DNA from: an uncultured Eubacterium sp.
GTDB taxonomy: Bacteria; Bacillota; Clostridia; Lachnospirales; Lachnospiraceae
Assembly (NCBI GenBank): GCA_948579355.1
Contig: CAPAOV010000028.1
Location: forward strand, 1-34,172
Length of the DNA stretch: 34,172 bases
Direction: 5' to 3'
Shown here: positions 24,771-33,939 of the stretch, in pieces
Numbering within the stretch: the first letter of the stretch is position 1
Layout of the letters: every line of letters starts with the position of its first letter
Made by a program: the position numbers and the translations under genes
Notes under the pieces: model-generated
Database searches by the model: none
What the model was told of the DNA's origin: nothing
What the model saw: only the letters and a program-made list of their open reading frames with translations

Positions 24771-27594
24771 GTTCCGCTTCCTCCATATACTGATTAATCA
24801 CTTTGGCGATTCGTTCACTGCTGTGCCCGTCACATGCAGCCATATATTTTTCAATAAACGCATCATATTTATCCGACAGGTTATCCTTAACAGACGAACG
24901 CAGATACGCCGTCAAATCCGTCTGATTCTCGTAAATGTCACCGGGCAAATCATCGGGATAGTTCAGATAAAAACCACGATTATAATTCAACAAATCATAA
25001 CAATAAAAGGCAATCGGCTTGCGGAGTAGAACATATTCAAAAATAACTGAAGAATAATCCGTCACCAGCAAGTCGGATACTAACATCATATCGTTCGTGG
25101 AAAAATCCCGTATCACTTTAATATTGTCATATGACTTTTCGACAATCTTATTTTTCATGACCGGATGCGGGCAGATTACAAACATCTGATTTGGCAGCAA
25201 TTCTTCGGACAGCCTGTCAAAATCTAAATCCGGCTTAAATTGTGTTCGGTCATCTCCGATATCGCGGAATGTCGGAGCATATAAAATCACATAGCGGTCA
25301 CGGAACTCCGGATGCGCCTGATATACCGTTTCTTTTGTCTGCTGCATCTGTTTTTCATCATAAAAGGCGTCGGTACGGGGACATCCCAGCGCCTTTACTT
25401 TGTGCACATCAATGTCAAAAGCATCCGCATAAATGCCGCGAATCCAGTCGCTGCTGACCATCACCATATTATACTGCACATGGTAGGCATGGTCTGCCGC
25501 AATCGACATATTCGTTCCCCGCTGTCCAAATTTCTTGAAAGCCCCGCAGGCGTGCCATAACTGCACGACACGCTGGCTCTGGCGCAACTGAAAATGCCGC
25601 AGGTAACGATTATAATCGTCCGTTACAATGACACGGCTCGTAATATTCATATAATACATATAAAGTTTCGTAAACGGATTGTGCGGAAGACGTTTCGCAC
25701 AAATCACTTTTTTCCCCTTGACATATGGGTACAGCGCTTTGGCGTTCCCCTCCAGCTCGCCGTCTTTGCGTACGGTAAAGAACAGAACCCGATTCTTTAC
25801 CGGATAACGGCGCAGGAAATTTACAATCTTGCGAAACAGTATCTGCCCAAATTTATCCGATGGAAAACGGAGCATCTTCGGCATTATTTCATTCAAATCC
25901 GGAACAATTTCCGGACTATTCAAATCGGCTTTCCGGTCAACTAAATATTCTTTCATCATCGGAATCGTTTCTTTTGTACCTACATAATCAATGAAAGTCT
26001 CTTCCAAATCCTCATAGAAGACAATCCGGTCGTTCATAAAAGTAAAGTAGCCCTTGCTGTACCATTGCGGTAAATGGGATAATAAGCTTTTGGATTTATC
26101 AGGCTTCTGCTTTTTCAAAAAGTCCGTTTTAAAAAATTTGTTGGCAAGCGTATAATCCATGGCAAGATAGGGATTATTTTCATATCCCGTCTTTACGGAA
26201 TTGAGCGCCGTCGAACTTAAAAGAACCGCCTGCATATCTTCAAAATTGCGGTGATAAATCAACTGTGACGAAAAATCAGCCGCTGATTTGATAAAGTTTT
26301 TAATCACATACTTGAACGCATTATTGGCATAACTGACTTTGGCGTCCGCAAACGTAATATAAGGTGTTTCTGCCTGTTCCAGTGCCCGATAATACAACTC
26401 GTCCCTCGATGAAACATCCAGAAATTCCATATTGTTCTGTAAATATCCCGCCTCTTCAATCTCCTGTTTCCATTCACTCGGGATTAGAATACGAATGGCA
26501 ATGAGATTTTGCAGCGTCAGGCTCTGAACACTGAGGAGAAATTTTTCTTTATCCTTTTTCTCACCATACAAAGCAATAGTAAACCATGCATGGGAAAGCA
26601 GTTCTTCTTTCTCCACCGGCAGATTATCCAGCGCAAATTCCGGATGGGAATCTTTGAGCATGGAAATATCGCACATATCTAACGACGCCATCTTGTCGTT
26701 TATTTCCTGAACCAGATGTTTTGCCGTCTCCTCTGGCAGCGTCCAGTATTTTGCATAAAACTGGTCTAACAAAATCTGCACTTCCTTACGGCATATTTCA
26801 TTCAGATATTTGTGGATTTCGTCTTTTTTCTCTTTTACTTCTTCTATATCTTCATACTGCGGATAATCAAGCAGTATGCTCTCTTCTGCTGATTTAATGA
26901 TAATACGGTGCGCTTCGATATAATCTTTAATCTTCCATGAAGAAATGGAGGCCGTGATGGATTCTGCCTCCCCGTCATACATTCTCCGGTAATGAAAAAT
27001 TACTCTGTCCAGTCCGGTAATACAGTTTGTCCGATAAACATAGCGCATTAAGAAGGCGCCATCCTCTGAATACGAAATCGGCGGCAGACGCAGACCATGC
27101 TGCTCAATAACAGAACGGCGAAACAGTTTATTACATAAAGAAAACGTCCACAAAATCTGTGAATCATATTTATCAATTCTTTCCATCTGCACCAAATCAT
27201 TAATGCCATTCACCGGGAATGTCTGAAACCGGTTAAAAATATCATATTTGGCAATGACAAGGTCGGCACGTTTTTCTTTTGCGCGTTCATATAACGCCTG
27301 CAGCGCATCCGGTTCCAGCACGTCATCTGCATCAAAAAAGTAAACATACTCTCCCTTTGCCAAATCAAGTCCGCAGTTTCTGGCAGAAGATGGCCCCCCG
27401 TTTTCTTTATCTATAACTGTTATGTGTTCGTAATGTTCTTCATACTCTCTCAAAATATTCAGTGTATTATCCGTCGAACCGTCATTCACTACAATAATTT
27501 CATAATCATCAATGCTCTGATTGGCAAGACTTTCCATCGTCTCCGTCACATATTTTTCCGCATTGTAAGCAGCAACAATTACCGAAACTTTCAC
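24763..27594 (-). CDS. Large GT2 plus CDP-glycerol glycerophosphotransferase fusion
   Basis: The GTG at 27594, nine bases after GGGAGG and directly before KVSVIVAAYN, is preferred over the ATG at 27651, giving 943 residues. Residues 1-290 are a GT2 domain with SVIVAAYN, VVNDGSTDN and FFDADD. Residues about 330-480 look like a second, degenerate GT-A domain (AETPYITFADAKVSY in the place of the DxD loop). Residues about 570-940 are a TagF-like domain with QLWHACGAFKKFG, LGCPRTD, LYAPTFRD and VTDYSS. The protein may add a sugar and an alditol phosphate in turn. Such double proteins are known in Gram-positive capsule and teichoic acid loci. Which alditol is used cannot be told. Confidence 0.9.
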   Translation of the reverse strand: MKVSVIVAAYNAEKYVTETMESLANQSIDDYEIIVVNDGSTDNTLNILREYEEHYEHITVIDKENGGPSSARNCGLDLAKGEYVYFFDADDVLEPDALQALYERAKEKRADLVIAKYDIFNRFQTFPVNGINDLVQMERIDKYDSQILWTFSLCNKLFRRSVIEQHGLRLPPISYSEDGAFLMRYVYRTNCITGLDRVIFHYRRMYDGEAESITASISSWKIKDYIEAHRIIIKSAEESILLDYPQYEDIEEVKEKKDEIHKYLNEICRKEVQILLDQFYAKYWTLPEETAKHLVQEINDKMASLDMCDISMLKDSHPEFALDNLPVEKEELLSHAWFTIALYGEKKDKEKFLLSVQSLTLQNLIAIRILIPSEWKQEIEEAGYLQNNMEFLDVSSRDELYYRALEQAETPYITFADAKVSYANNAFKYVIKNFIKSAADFSSQLIYHRNFEDMQAVLLSSTALNSVKTGYENNPYLAMDYTLANKFFKTDFLKKQKPDKSKSLLSHLPQWYSKGYFTFMNDRIVFYEDLEETFIDYVGTKETIPMMKEYLVDRKADLNSPEIVPDLNEIMPKMLRFPSDKFGQILFRKIVNFLRRYPVKNRVLFFTVRKDGELEGNAKALYPYVKGKKVICAKRLPHNPFTKLYMYYMNITSRVIVTDDYNRYLRHFQLRQSQRVVQLWHACGAFKKFGQRGTNMSIAADHAYHVQYNMVMVSSDWIRGIYADAFDIDVHKVKALGCPRTDAFYDEKQMQQTKETVYQAHPEFRDRYVILYAPTFRDIGDDRTQFKPDLDFDRLSEELLPNQMFVICPHPVMKNKIVEKSYDNIKVIRDFSTNDMMLVSDLLVTDYSSVIFEYVLLRKPIAFYCYDLLNYNRGFYLNYPDDLPGDIYENQTDLTAYLRSSVKDNLSDKYDAFIEKYMAACDGHSSERIAKVINQYMEEAEHE

Positions 27595-27628
27595 TCTTGT
27601 TCTCCTCCCCGGATTTTCTCCATATTTT

Positions 27629-29107
27629 TCATAAACAATCCCTTTCTCCATCCTCCAATTCCTGCAGGAATTTGTTCTTTGGCACTTTCTTTACAAACAA
27701 ATCTCCAAATGCAAACCAATAAGCAAATGCCGGAAATACCTCAAATGGCAAAAACAGGCATTCCGTCAGCGTCGCCACAACAAAGCCGACACATATCGCA
27801 GGTATTAAAAAAGCATAAGTGGCATTTTTCCGCCGCTGTGTCAGATAGAACTTTAGAGAGAAACCAACTCCCAGTACGGTTATAACCGCATAGAAAAACA
27901 TACTGAAAACTCCATATGTGTATCCGAACTGTATCCAGTTATTATGAGAATGATTCTTCTTCTCTCCATCCACCACCATAGAAGTCGTGCGGTGTCCTTT
28001 ATAATTCATTTTATCCAAATACGCCAAATAAATATCAATTCGTCCATTCGTAAGCGCATTCAAGCCTTTAGAATATTTGATATTATACCAGATGCGCTCC
28101 CATGCATTGCGCGGAACTACGACTTCCGGATTTTTCGTCTCCGTATTTTCCACATACTCATATTCTGGTACAACTACCTCGCCGGGGTCTTTTTCAGGGT
28201 CGGGAATCTCATTCCCAAAATGAGTCTCTCCGACAAACTCAATCGGATGGCCTACAAAATCAGGTATTGTCTTCAGCGCAACCGTACAGACCGGAAAGAC
28301 CGCGATGCACACAACACCCGCTAAGACTACGTTTTTGAGGAAAGACTGCCACATATGATTTTTCTTTGAGAGATAAACCCGCAAGCCAAGCCACATGAGA
28401 ACGATAACCGCTATGGCAGCAATGGATGTTCTCGCCTGTGTCTTCTCCAGATAGAAAGCACATACCCCCAATCCCAAATAAGTGGAAACATTCTTTTTCC
28501 ACGAACGCCCCGTCTCCACAATCCAATCCAAATCGGACAAAAAAACCGATATTATAATAAACAGATAGAGCGCAAACGTATTGGGATTGGTAAAAATACC
28601 GGCATAGCGGACACCCGCATACTGGGGCCGAAACAAAAAAGCGATTACGGTCATCGCCCAAAACGCAAGTTTTACCGCGTCTTTCAGACATTTCCAGAGC
28701 AAATCCTTTCTCGTGTGGTTTTGCCAGACAAAAAATACGCCGGTAAACACAAATGCCAAAATCAAACCCAAACCACACATCTTCTTCGGCACTAATATGT
28801 CCGATACGGTAAACATAATACACATACCAAACCAAGCCAGCCAAAGAGAACGCCGCCAGCGGATATGCACCAAACTGCGGTCTAGCGACAATATGGCAAT
28901 GGCAAACATAAGAAAAATACCACACACCGTATTATAAAAATAACTTTCCTTGTGCAGCCCATAACGCACGATACAAAATAGAACCAAATCAACCATAAAA
29001 CATGCGGTAATCAAATAATATTTCGTTTTATCACGCAACCGCCCCACAATCGGAATCCATGGTTTTAATAATAAAATAAATAAATCCTGCAATTTCCGTA
29101 TCAACAT
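27629..29107 (-). CDS. O-antigen ligase/polymerase family membrane protein
   Basis: The 492-residue protein starts at an ATG close behind GCGGAGGAAG. About eleven hydrophobic segments flank a large loop (about 305-390), followed by SHNNWIQFGYTYG. RYAGIFTNPNTFALY lies in the middle. Both patterns are typical of the WaaL/Wzy family, which joins or polymerises lipid-linked glycans outside the membrane. In a Gram-positive this is more likely a polymerase or a ligase to another surface acceptor. It follows the LCP gene, but two terminator hairpins lie between them, so its transcription depends on read-through or an unseen promoter in the LCP coding sequence. It ends 34 bases before the giant GT2-TagF gene. 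Confidence 0.88.
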   Translation of the reverse strand: MLIRKLQDLFILLLKPWIPIVGRLRDKTKYYLITACFMVDLVLFCIVRYGLHKESYFYNTVCGIFLMFAIAILSLDRSLVHIRWRRSLWLAWFGMCIMFTVSDILVPKKMCGLGLILAFVFTGVFFVWQNHTRKDLLWKCLKDAVKLAFWAMTVIAFLFRPQYAGVRYAGIFTNPNTFALYLFIIISVFLSDLDWIVETGRSWKKNVSTYLGLGVCAFYLEKTQARTSIAAIAVIVLMWLGLRVYLSKKNHMWQSFLKNVVLAGVVCIAVFPVCTVALKTIPDFVGHPIEFVGETHFGNEIPDPEKDPGEVVVPEYEYVENTETKNPEVVVPRNAWERIWYNIKYSKGLNALTNGRIDIYLAYLDKMNYKGHRTTSMVVDGEKKNHSHNNWIQFGYTYGVFSMFFYAVITVLGVGFSLKFYLTQRRKNATYAFLIPAICVGFVVATLTECLFLPFEVFPAFAYWFAFGDLFVKKVPKNKFLQELEDGERDCL

Positions 29108-29122
29108 TCTTCCTCCGCAGCC

Positions 29123-29149
29123 AAAAAGGTGCGACTGTGAAGCCGCACC
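29123..29149 (-). terminator. Intrinsic terminator after the LCP gene (distal)
   Basis: On the minus strand GGTGCG (complement of 29144-29149) pairs with CGCACC (complement of 29128-29133) and is followed by TTTTT (complement of 29123-29127). It lies just before the ribosome site of the O-antigen-ligase-like gene. Confidence 0.75.
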
Positions 29150-29153
29150 CCTG

Positions 29154-29171
29154 AAAAACGCACAGCGTTTT
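29154..29171 (-). terminator. Intrinsic terminator after the LCP gene (proximal)
   Basis: On the minus strand AAAACGC (complement of 29165-29171) pairs with GCGTTTT (complement of 29155-29161) across TGT and runs into a T-tract. It begins five bases after the LCP stop codon. With the hairpin that follows it forms a tandem terminator. Confidence 0.65.
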
Positions 29172-29175
29172 ACAC

Positions 29176-30681
29176 CTATTCAATCTTATCGTCTTTCTCT
29201 TTCGTATCCTCAGCATCCTCCGGCGTCTCTTTCATTACCTTATTGATACGCTTGGTAATCTTCTGTACGGAGCTGTGATTTGGCTCGCAGACATACAGAG
29301 GAGTAGAACGAATGGAAAACGTCGTCTTCTTCGCCCCATAACCTTCGGCATTGGCAAACGCCACTTTCCATTTTGCCATATCGTTAAGCTGCATTTTACA
29401 AAGAGAAACAATTCTGTCCTTTGACATACTCGTCTGGAACATATGCTTCGATTCTTTCAGCAATTTCGAAAAATTACGAAGTATGGACGGCGACATCACC
29501 TTATTTAAAATCGCCTCAATCATATGCTGATGGTCGCGTCCTCTCTGATAATCCCCGTTTGCAAAATGGTGACGCTCACGGCAGAATGCCAGCGCTTTCT
29601 TGCCATTCACCTTGTTATACCCTTTCTTAAACTTGTAGTGGGTTCCGGCGCCATGAGGCCCCCAGTCGGAAATGAAATCGTAATCCGAATAAACTTCCAC
29701 GCCGCCAAGCAAATCTACAATCTTTTTCAGACTGGTAAAGTTGACTCTTACATAGTAGTCAATATCAATATCATACAGTTTCTCCAGCGTATTCATCGAA
29801 CAATCCACGCCATATATACCGGCATGCGTCAGTTTATCCGGCATACCGCCCGAATATGACTTGCCGCCTTTTGTATAGAGCGGCACATAATAATCTCTCG
29901 GCGTAGACGTAAGAAGAATCTTCTTCGTCACCGGATTTACCGTAGCAATAATATTAACGTCGCTGCGGCTCGTCTGGCCAATCTTTCCGTAGACGTCAAT
30001 ACCGCTGATATAAACATTAAACGGCTTTGTCGTCACATCAGTATCAATAATCTCTTCCTCAACTTCCGTCTGAATCTCACTATTCTCTAATTCGCGTGTA
30101 TCTTTCGTGAAACTCACATATTTATCTTTAATCGGGTTGAGAAAACTCTGATTGATAACAGCAACCTGTATTTCCTTTGCATATAAAGCATCTACTAAAG
30201 TAAGGGAATCGTCAAATTCCATGATTTTCAAATCCTTACCCGCCTTACTCTTAGCCTCTGCCAACGCCTTATCGGTATTTTCGCGGTCCTGCATTGAAAG
30301 GATTCCGTAAGTATAATCTTTGGCGTCTGCAATCGTCTTTGCCGGGTCGTCATTCAACACATAAAATGAAATGATATCCACTTTTACGGTCGCGCCGCCC
30401 ACATCCTGCAAGGCAGCCATACTCTCGTTTATATATTTCGCTCCCACAAAGAAAATCATGCCAAAGACCAATGCCAGCACTCGTCCGAAAATGTAACTCG
30501 AATTGGTCGCCTGACTCATAATCTGATAAACAAGCAGTAACACCGATACAATCACTAAAGCCACCAGATACTTCGTTGGAATAGCCCCCAGCGTACCTAC
30601 ATAGATGCAGAACAGAACCGATACAACCAGTTGAAGTAAAATGACTATCAGGCTTATTTTTCTCTTAAATATTGTTTTCAT
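29176..30681 (-). CDS. LytR-CpsA-Psr family wall polymer ligase
   Basis: The 501-residue protein has three N-terminal membrane segments (about 8-28, 37-54, 66-84) and a long extracellular part. The LCP catalytic domain (about 225-410) shows SGIDVYG, TSRSDVNIIATVNP, STPRDYYV and FCRERHHFANGDYQRGRDHQ, including the conserved arginines and acidic residues that hold the polyprenyl-pyrophosphate. These enzymes transfer teichoic acid or capsular polymer from its lipid carrier to peptidoglycan. The region between the membrane part and the LCP domain (about 90-220) is an accessory domain. The tail is acidic and low-complexity. The start follows GGAGG and a strong promoter, and two hairpin terminators follow the gene, so it may be its own transcript. 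Confidence 0.93.
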   Translation of the reverse strand: MKTIFKRKISLIVILLQLVVSVLFCIYVGTLGAIPTKYLVALVIVSVLLLVYQIMSQATNSSYIFGRVLALVFGMIFFVGAKYINESMAALQDVGGATVKVDIISFYVLNDDPAKTIADAKDYTYGILSMQDRENTDKALAEAKSKAGKDLKIMEFDDSLTLVDALYAKEIQVAVINQSFLNPIKDKYVSFTKDTRELENSEIQTEVEEEIIDTDVTTKPFNVYISGIDVYGKIGQTSRSDVNIIATVNPVTKKILLTSTPRDYYVPLYTKGGKSYSGGMPDKLTHAGIYGVDCSMNTLEKLYDIDIDYYVRVNFTSLKKIVDLLGGVEVYSDYDFISDWGPHGAGTHYKFKKGYNKVNGKKALAFCRERHHFANGDYQRGRDHQHMIEAILNKVMSPSILRNFSKLLKESKHMFQTSMSKDRIVSLCKMQLNDMAKWKVAFANAEGYGAKKTTFSIRSTPLYVCEPNHSSVQKITKRINKVMKETPEDAEDTKEKDDKIE

Positions 30682-30724
30682 TACAAACCTCCGTTTCTTA
30701 TTAGCCTATTTACACGCTCATAAC

Positions 30725-30753
30725 ATTATATACTATTTTATATTAAAAATCAA
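30725..30753 (-). promoter_or_regulatory. Promoter of the LCP gene
   Basis: On the minus strand TTGATT (30748-30753) and a perfect TATAAT (30725-30730) are separated by 17 bases. The -35 and spacer overlap the last codons and the stop of the upstream glycerophosphotransferase gene. Confidence 0.75.
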
Positions 30754-31851
30754 TTCCAAAAGTCGATTTACGGCGTTTCCGTCCCGGTAAGCAAACATTT
30801 CCTCCCGAAACTTCTGAAGACGCTCTCTATCCGAATCATCTTTATGGCATTCCCTCTCCAAAGCCTGCTGGCTCTGAACAACCGGCCCAGGAACAAATCC
30901 GTCGTACTCTTCATAAAAGCCCCGCCCGTCGCCCTGAAACCTCTCTAAGTCATAGGCATAAAAAATCATCTTTTTATCTAACAGACAATATTCAAATATA
31001 ATTGAGGAATAATCGGTAATCAGACAATCCGCCACGGCAAGCAGGGTAGTAACTCCGGCATAGTCCGACATGTTGTACACACGCCCCTCATACTTCGACA
31101 ATAGAGCCGCCGGGCAATTGGCCGCCACATGCGGGTGTAAGCGCAGCAGCAGGACTTCACTCTCTTCCATCTGCCCCACAAACGAAGCCAAATCCAGCGC
31201 AATACGCGGGTGTTCCACTTCATAGTCACGAAACGTAGGCGCATATAAAATACAGCGCTTGTTTTCCAATTCCGGATACCGACGCCAAAATTCCTTTTTC
31301 ATCGCATTTATTCTTTTTTTATCAAGAAGCAAATCCGTGCGCGGCAGTCCCAGTATGTGTATATTCTCCAGCGGCTGATTAAAGGCGGATGCATACTGCC
31401 TTTTTGTCATCTCGGAATTGACAATCAAATGTGTCAACCGCTCATTGGCGCGGCGGGCAAGCTCCGCCACCTCTCCGGTATCGCTATCCTGTCCAAATTT
31501 CTTAATCGTTCCGGTTCCATGCCACAACTGCACTACTTTTACTTTGGCGGAAATTGGCGTGAAAGCCATCGGCATAAACTCATTATCAAGAAATATCGTT
31601 CCCGCTGTCGCCATATGGTATGCCTTAATTAAGAAAAAAGAGAACGGCCTGCGGATTCCATCTCTTTTTGTCAAAAAAATAAGTTTGGCATCCGGCATTT
31701 TTTCCTTTATCCTCTTCGCCACTATGCCGATATTTCCCTCGTCGCTGTCGTCGTGTGTCGCCACCATAAATATTTTCTGTTTCTTTACCGGCGCCAGCCG
31801 GAACAGACAAAAAAATGAGGCAAAGAGATAATATCCTAACTTCTTAATCAT
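30733..31851 (-). CDS. CDP-glycerol glycerophosphotransferase (TagB/TagF-like)
   Basis: The 372-residue protein is a single Glyphos_transf domain with an N-terminal membrane-binding helix. Motifs are QLWHGTGTIKKFG, LGLPRTD, LYAPTFRD, LRLHPH and ITDYSS, and all active-site positions are kept. Its length is near that of the TagB primase, which adds the first glycerol-phosphate to the lipid-linked disaccharide, but a TagF-like role cannot be excluded. It overlaps the end of tagD by eight bases, directly coupling the enzyme to the supplier of its CDP-glycerol. Confidence 0.9.
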   Translation of the reverse strand: MIKKLGYYLFASFFCLFRLAPVKKQKIFMVATHDDSDEGNIGIVAKRIKEKMPDAKLIFLTKRDGIRRPFSFFLIKAYHMATAGTIFLDNEFMPMAFTPISAKVKVVQLWHGTGTIKKFGQDSDTGEVAELARRANERLTHLIVNSEMTKRQYASAFNQPLENIHILGLPRTDLLLDKKRINAMKKEFWRRYPELENKRCILYAPTFRDYEVEHPRIALDLASFVGQMEESEVLLLRLHPHVAANCPAALLSKYEGRVYNMSDYAGVTTLLAVADCLITDYSSIIFEYCLLDKKMIFYAYDLERFQGDGRGFYEEYDGFVPGPVVQSQQALERECHKDDSDRERLQKFREEMFAYRDGNAVNRLLELIFNIK

Positions 31852-32248
31852 CTTCTCCGTCTTTCATATTCAAATCCTGTTTAATCTTTGTCGTGGAAAT
31901 CCCCTCTGTACGCGGCAGATAAACGACCTCACAATATTCTTTGAGAAAATCAAACTTACCTGTCCAGTCGTCTCCCATGACAAAAACATCAACATCGTTG
32001 TTTCTGACGTCGTCGATTTTCTGCTCCCATGTATATTCCGGTAATACTTCGTCCACATATTTAATCGATTCCAGTATGATTTTCCGGTCTTCAAACGAAT
32101 GATACGCTTTCTTGCCCTTTCCCGCATTAAACTCGTCCGAAGAGACAACAACAATTAAATAATCGCCCAGCGCTTTGGCACGCCGCAGCAAATTGATATG
32201 CCCTACGTGGAGCAAGTCGAAAGTACCATAAGTAATTACCTTTTTCAT
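31844..32248 (-). CDS. tagD: Glycerol-3-phosphate cytidylyltransferase TagD
   Basis: The 134-residue protein is a full-length TagD. GTFDLLHVGHINLL (8-21) holds the HxGH nucleotidyltransferase motif, and RTEGISTT comes near the C-terminus. It makes CDP-glycerol from CTP and sn-glycerol-3-phosphate in the cytoplasm. The start is an ATG behind GGAGG. It lies between the exporter ATPase and the TagB/TagF-like gene, which it overlaps. Confidence 0.96.
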   Translation of the reverse strand: MKKVITYGTFDLLHVGHINLLRRAKALGDYLIVVVSSDEFNAGKGKKAYHSFEDRKIILESIKYVDEVLPEYTWEQKIDDVRNNDVDVFVMGDDWTGKFDFLKEYCEVVYLPRTEGISTTKIKQDLNMKDGEDD

Positions 32249-32281
32249 TTTATTCCTCCATTCCGAAAACGTTTTTTGTTC

Positions 32282-32305
32282 GAGAAACCTGCGTAGCAGT
32301 TTCTC
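32282..32305. other. Hairpin between tagH and tagD
   Basis: GAGAAA (32282-32287) with CTGC (32289-32292) pairs with GCAG (32296-32299) and TTTCTC (32300-32305), one bulged C and a GTA loop. It lies in the 72-base gap between the two genes and has no T-tract on the minus strand, so it may be a processing or pausing site. Confidence 0.4.
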
Positions 32306-32320
32306 TTGCCGGATAGGAAA

Positions 32321-33076
32321 CTATTTGTCCGCCATATCCATCTTTGCCTCGTAAAAACTAACTACTTCCTCCACATCCCCATAAGCTATCAGGCGTCCCT
32401 GTTCCAATAGAATCCCTTTATTGCACATGCGAAGCACCTGTTGTGTCGAGTGCGATACAAAAATAACCGTGACCCCCTGGTCAAACATGCTCTGCACCCG
32501 TTCTTCACATTTTTTGCGGAACTTGGCGTCGCCGACGCTGAGCACCTCATCCAAAATCAAAATATCCGGCTCGACAATCGTCGCCACGGAGAAACCGAGT
32601 CTCGCCCTCATACCGGAAGAGTAATTTTTTACCGGCACATTGATAAAACTTCCCAACTCGGAAAACTCGACAATCTCATTATATTTTTCTTCCAGAAACT
32701 CTTTGCTGTAACCTAACATGGCGCCATAGAGAAAAATATTTTCCGCGCCGGTATACTGTCGGTCAAAACCCGCACCAAGTTCGAGCAACGGAGCAATCTT
32801 GCCATGTGTCGTCACGGTTCCCTCCGTCGCCTTTAATACGCCCGCTACCACTTTGAGCAGCGTACTTTTGCCGGCGCCGTTCAGTCCCATAATCCCGAGA
32901 CGGTCGCCCTTTTCAACTTCAAAACTGACATCGCGCAGCGCCCAAAACTCCTGATACATCAATTCTTTCTTGAGCATCTTAATCACATATTCTTTTATAT
33001 TATCAACTTTTTCCGCACTCAGGTTAAACTTCATGCTTACATTATCTACTTTCATCGCCAACGACTTCTTTGCCAT
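32321..33076 (-). CDS. tagH: Teichoic acid/polysaccharide ABC exporter, ATP-binding subunit
   Basis: The 251-residue ATPase shows Walker A GLNGAGKST (64-72), the signature YSSGMRARLGF, Walker B DILILDE and the switch His in FVSHS. The N-terminal stretch before the ATPase core and the sequence NVPVKNYSSGM are typical of the TagH/Wzt group. It powers export of a lipid-linked polymer through the TagG-like partner gene upstream. The C-terminal extension of long TagH proteins is missing, so this is the short type. It starts behind AGGAGGGG, 12 bases after the permease gene. Confidence 0.92.
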   Translation of the reverse strand: MAKKSLAMKVDNVSMKFNLSAEKVDNIKEYVIKMLKKELMYQEFWALRDVSFEVEKGDRLGIMGLNGAGKSTLLKVVAGVLKATEGTVTTHGKIAPLLELGAGFDRQYTGAENIFLYGAMLGYSKEFLEEKYNEIVEFSELGSFINVPVKNYSSGMRARLGFSVATIVEPDILILDEVLSVGDAKFRKKCEERVQSMFDQGVTVIFVSHSTQQVLRMCNKGILLEQGRLIAYGDVEEVVSFYEAKMDMADK

Positions 33077-33088
33077 GTTCTGCCCCTC

Positions 33089-33901
33089 CTAAATATTCAA
33101 AATAAAGGAATCCTGCTTTTTGTAGAAAACAAACATTCCCACCACCAACGTGCCTATAGCAAAAACCGAGGTATATGACAACAAAATCATGTCAAACGAC
33201 TGTCCAAAGAAAGCACGGCGGAAATTGTCAATAATGCCAAACAGCGGATTGAGCTTTACAAGTCTCTGCGTATCTCCACTCATGTTACTGACAAAATAGA
33301 AAATGGCGCTGCAATACATAATGAGCATCAGCATAACGCTCCACAAATACTCGATATCACGGAAAAACACACAGAGCGTAGCCAAAATCATCCCGACTCC
33401 CATCGCCAGCACAAACAGGTTCAGCAGAGGGATTACCGATAAAAACATATAGCCATTGAGCGGCGCCATATACTTTCCCGTCGCCAGAAAGAATATCATC
33501 ACGCCGAGCAGCACTACTAAGGAAATAAGGAAAATTATGAAATTCGCCAGAATCCCCGAAAACGGATAAATATATTTTGGCACATATACTTTTTTAATCA
33601 TCGCCCCGTTTGTGCGGATTGAGCGCATAGCGCTGTTGGTCGCAGAAGAAAAGAACGAATATAACAGACGCCCCGTCAATACATAAACGGGAAAAGGCAC
33701 TCCCGCAAAGGCAGGGTCCGTACTGTTACGGCCTAACAAACTGCCGAATACAACAGACAGAACAATCATCGTCAGCAACGGTTCGATTAACGTCCATAGC
33801 ATGCCCAGATAAGAGCGTCGGTATCGCAATTTTATATTCTTTTTTACAAGCTGTCCAAGCAAATATTTATATTTGCGGAAATTGTCTACAAATTGAACCA
33901 T
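33089..33901 (-). CDS. tagG: Teichoic acid/polysaccharide ABC exporter, permease subunit
   Basis: The preferred start is the ATG at 33901, which has AAGGATGG at good spacing, giving 270 residues; the ATG at 33913 sits directly on that site. It is an ABC-2-type permease with six membrane segments. The IKLRYRRSYLGMLWTLIEPL entry helix and NPLFGIIDNFR near the end are typical of TagG/Wzm. With TagH it exports a lipid-linked teichoic or similar polymer to the outer face. It is the first gene of its transcript, with promoter and repeat copy D upstream. Confidence 0.92.
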   Translation of the reverse strand: MVQFVDNFRKYKYLLGQLVKKNIKLRYRRSYLGMLWTLIEPLLTMIVLSVVFGSLLGRNSTDPAFAGVPFPVYVLTGRLLYSFFSSATNSAMRSIRTNGAMIKKVYVPKYIYPFSGILANFIIFLISLVVLLGVMIFFLATGKYMAPLNGYMFLSVIPLLNLFVLAMGVGMILATLCVFFRDIEYLWSVMLMLIMYCSAIFYFVSNMSGDTQRLVKLNPLFGIIDNFRRAFFGQSFDMILLSYTSVFAIGTLVVGMFVFYKKQDSFILNI

Positions 33902-33923
33902 TCTGTAACCCATCCTTTTTTCT

Positions 33924-33936
33924 CTGATTTAATCAG
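33924..33936. promoter_or_regulatory. Perfect dyad at the tagG transcription start region
   Basis: CTGATTTAATCAG reads as a 6-1-6 palindrome. On the minus strand it begins four bases after the -10 box of the tagG promoter, so it covers the expected start of transcription. This is a usual place for a repressor site, but it may be chance in AT-rich DNA. Confidence 0.35.
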
Positions 33937-33939
33937 TTA

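Noticed and set aside
28260..28925. A 221-codon same-strand frame within the O-antigen-ligase-like gene
   Set aside because: It is out of frame with a well-supported membrane protein, rich in Cys/Tyr/Phe as expected for a shifted reading of membrane codons, and lacks a start context.
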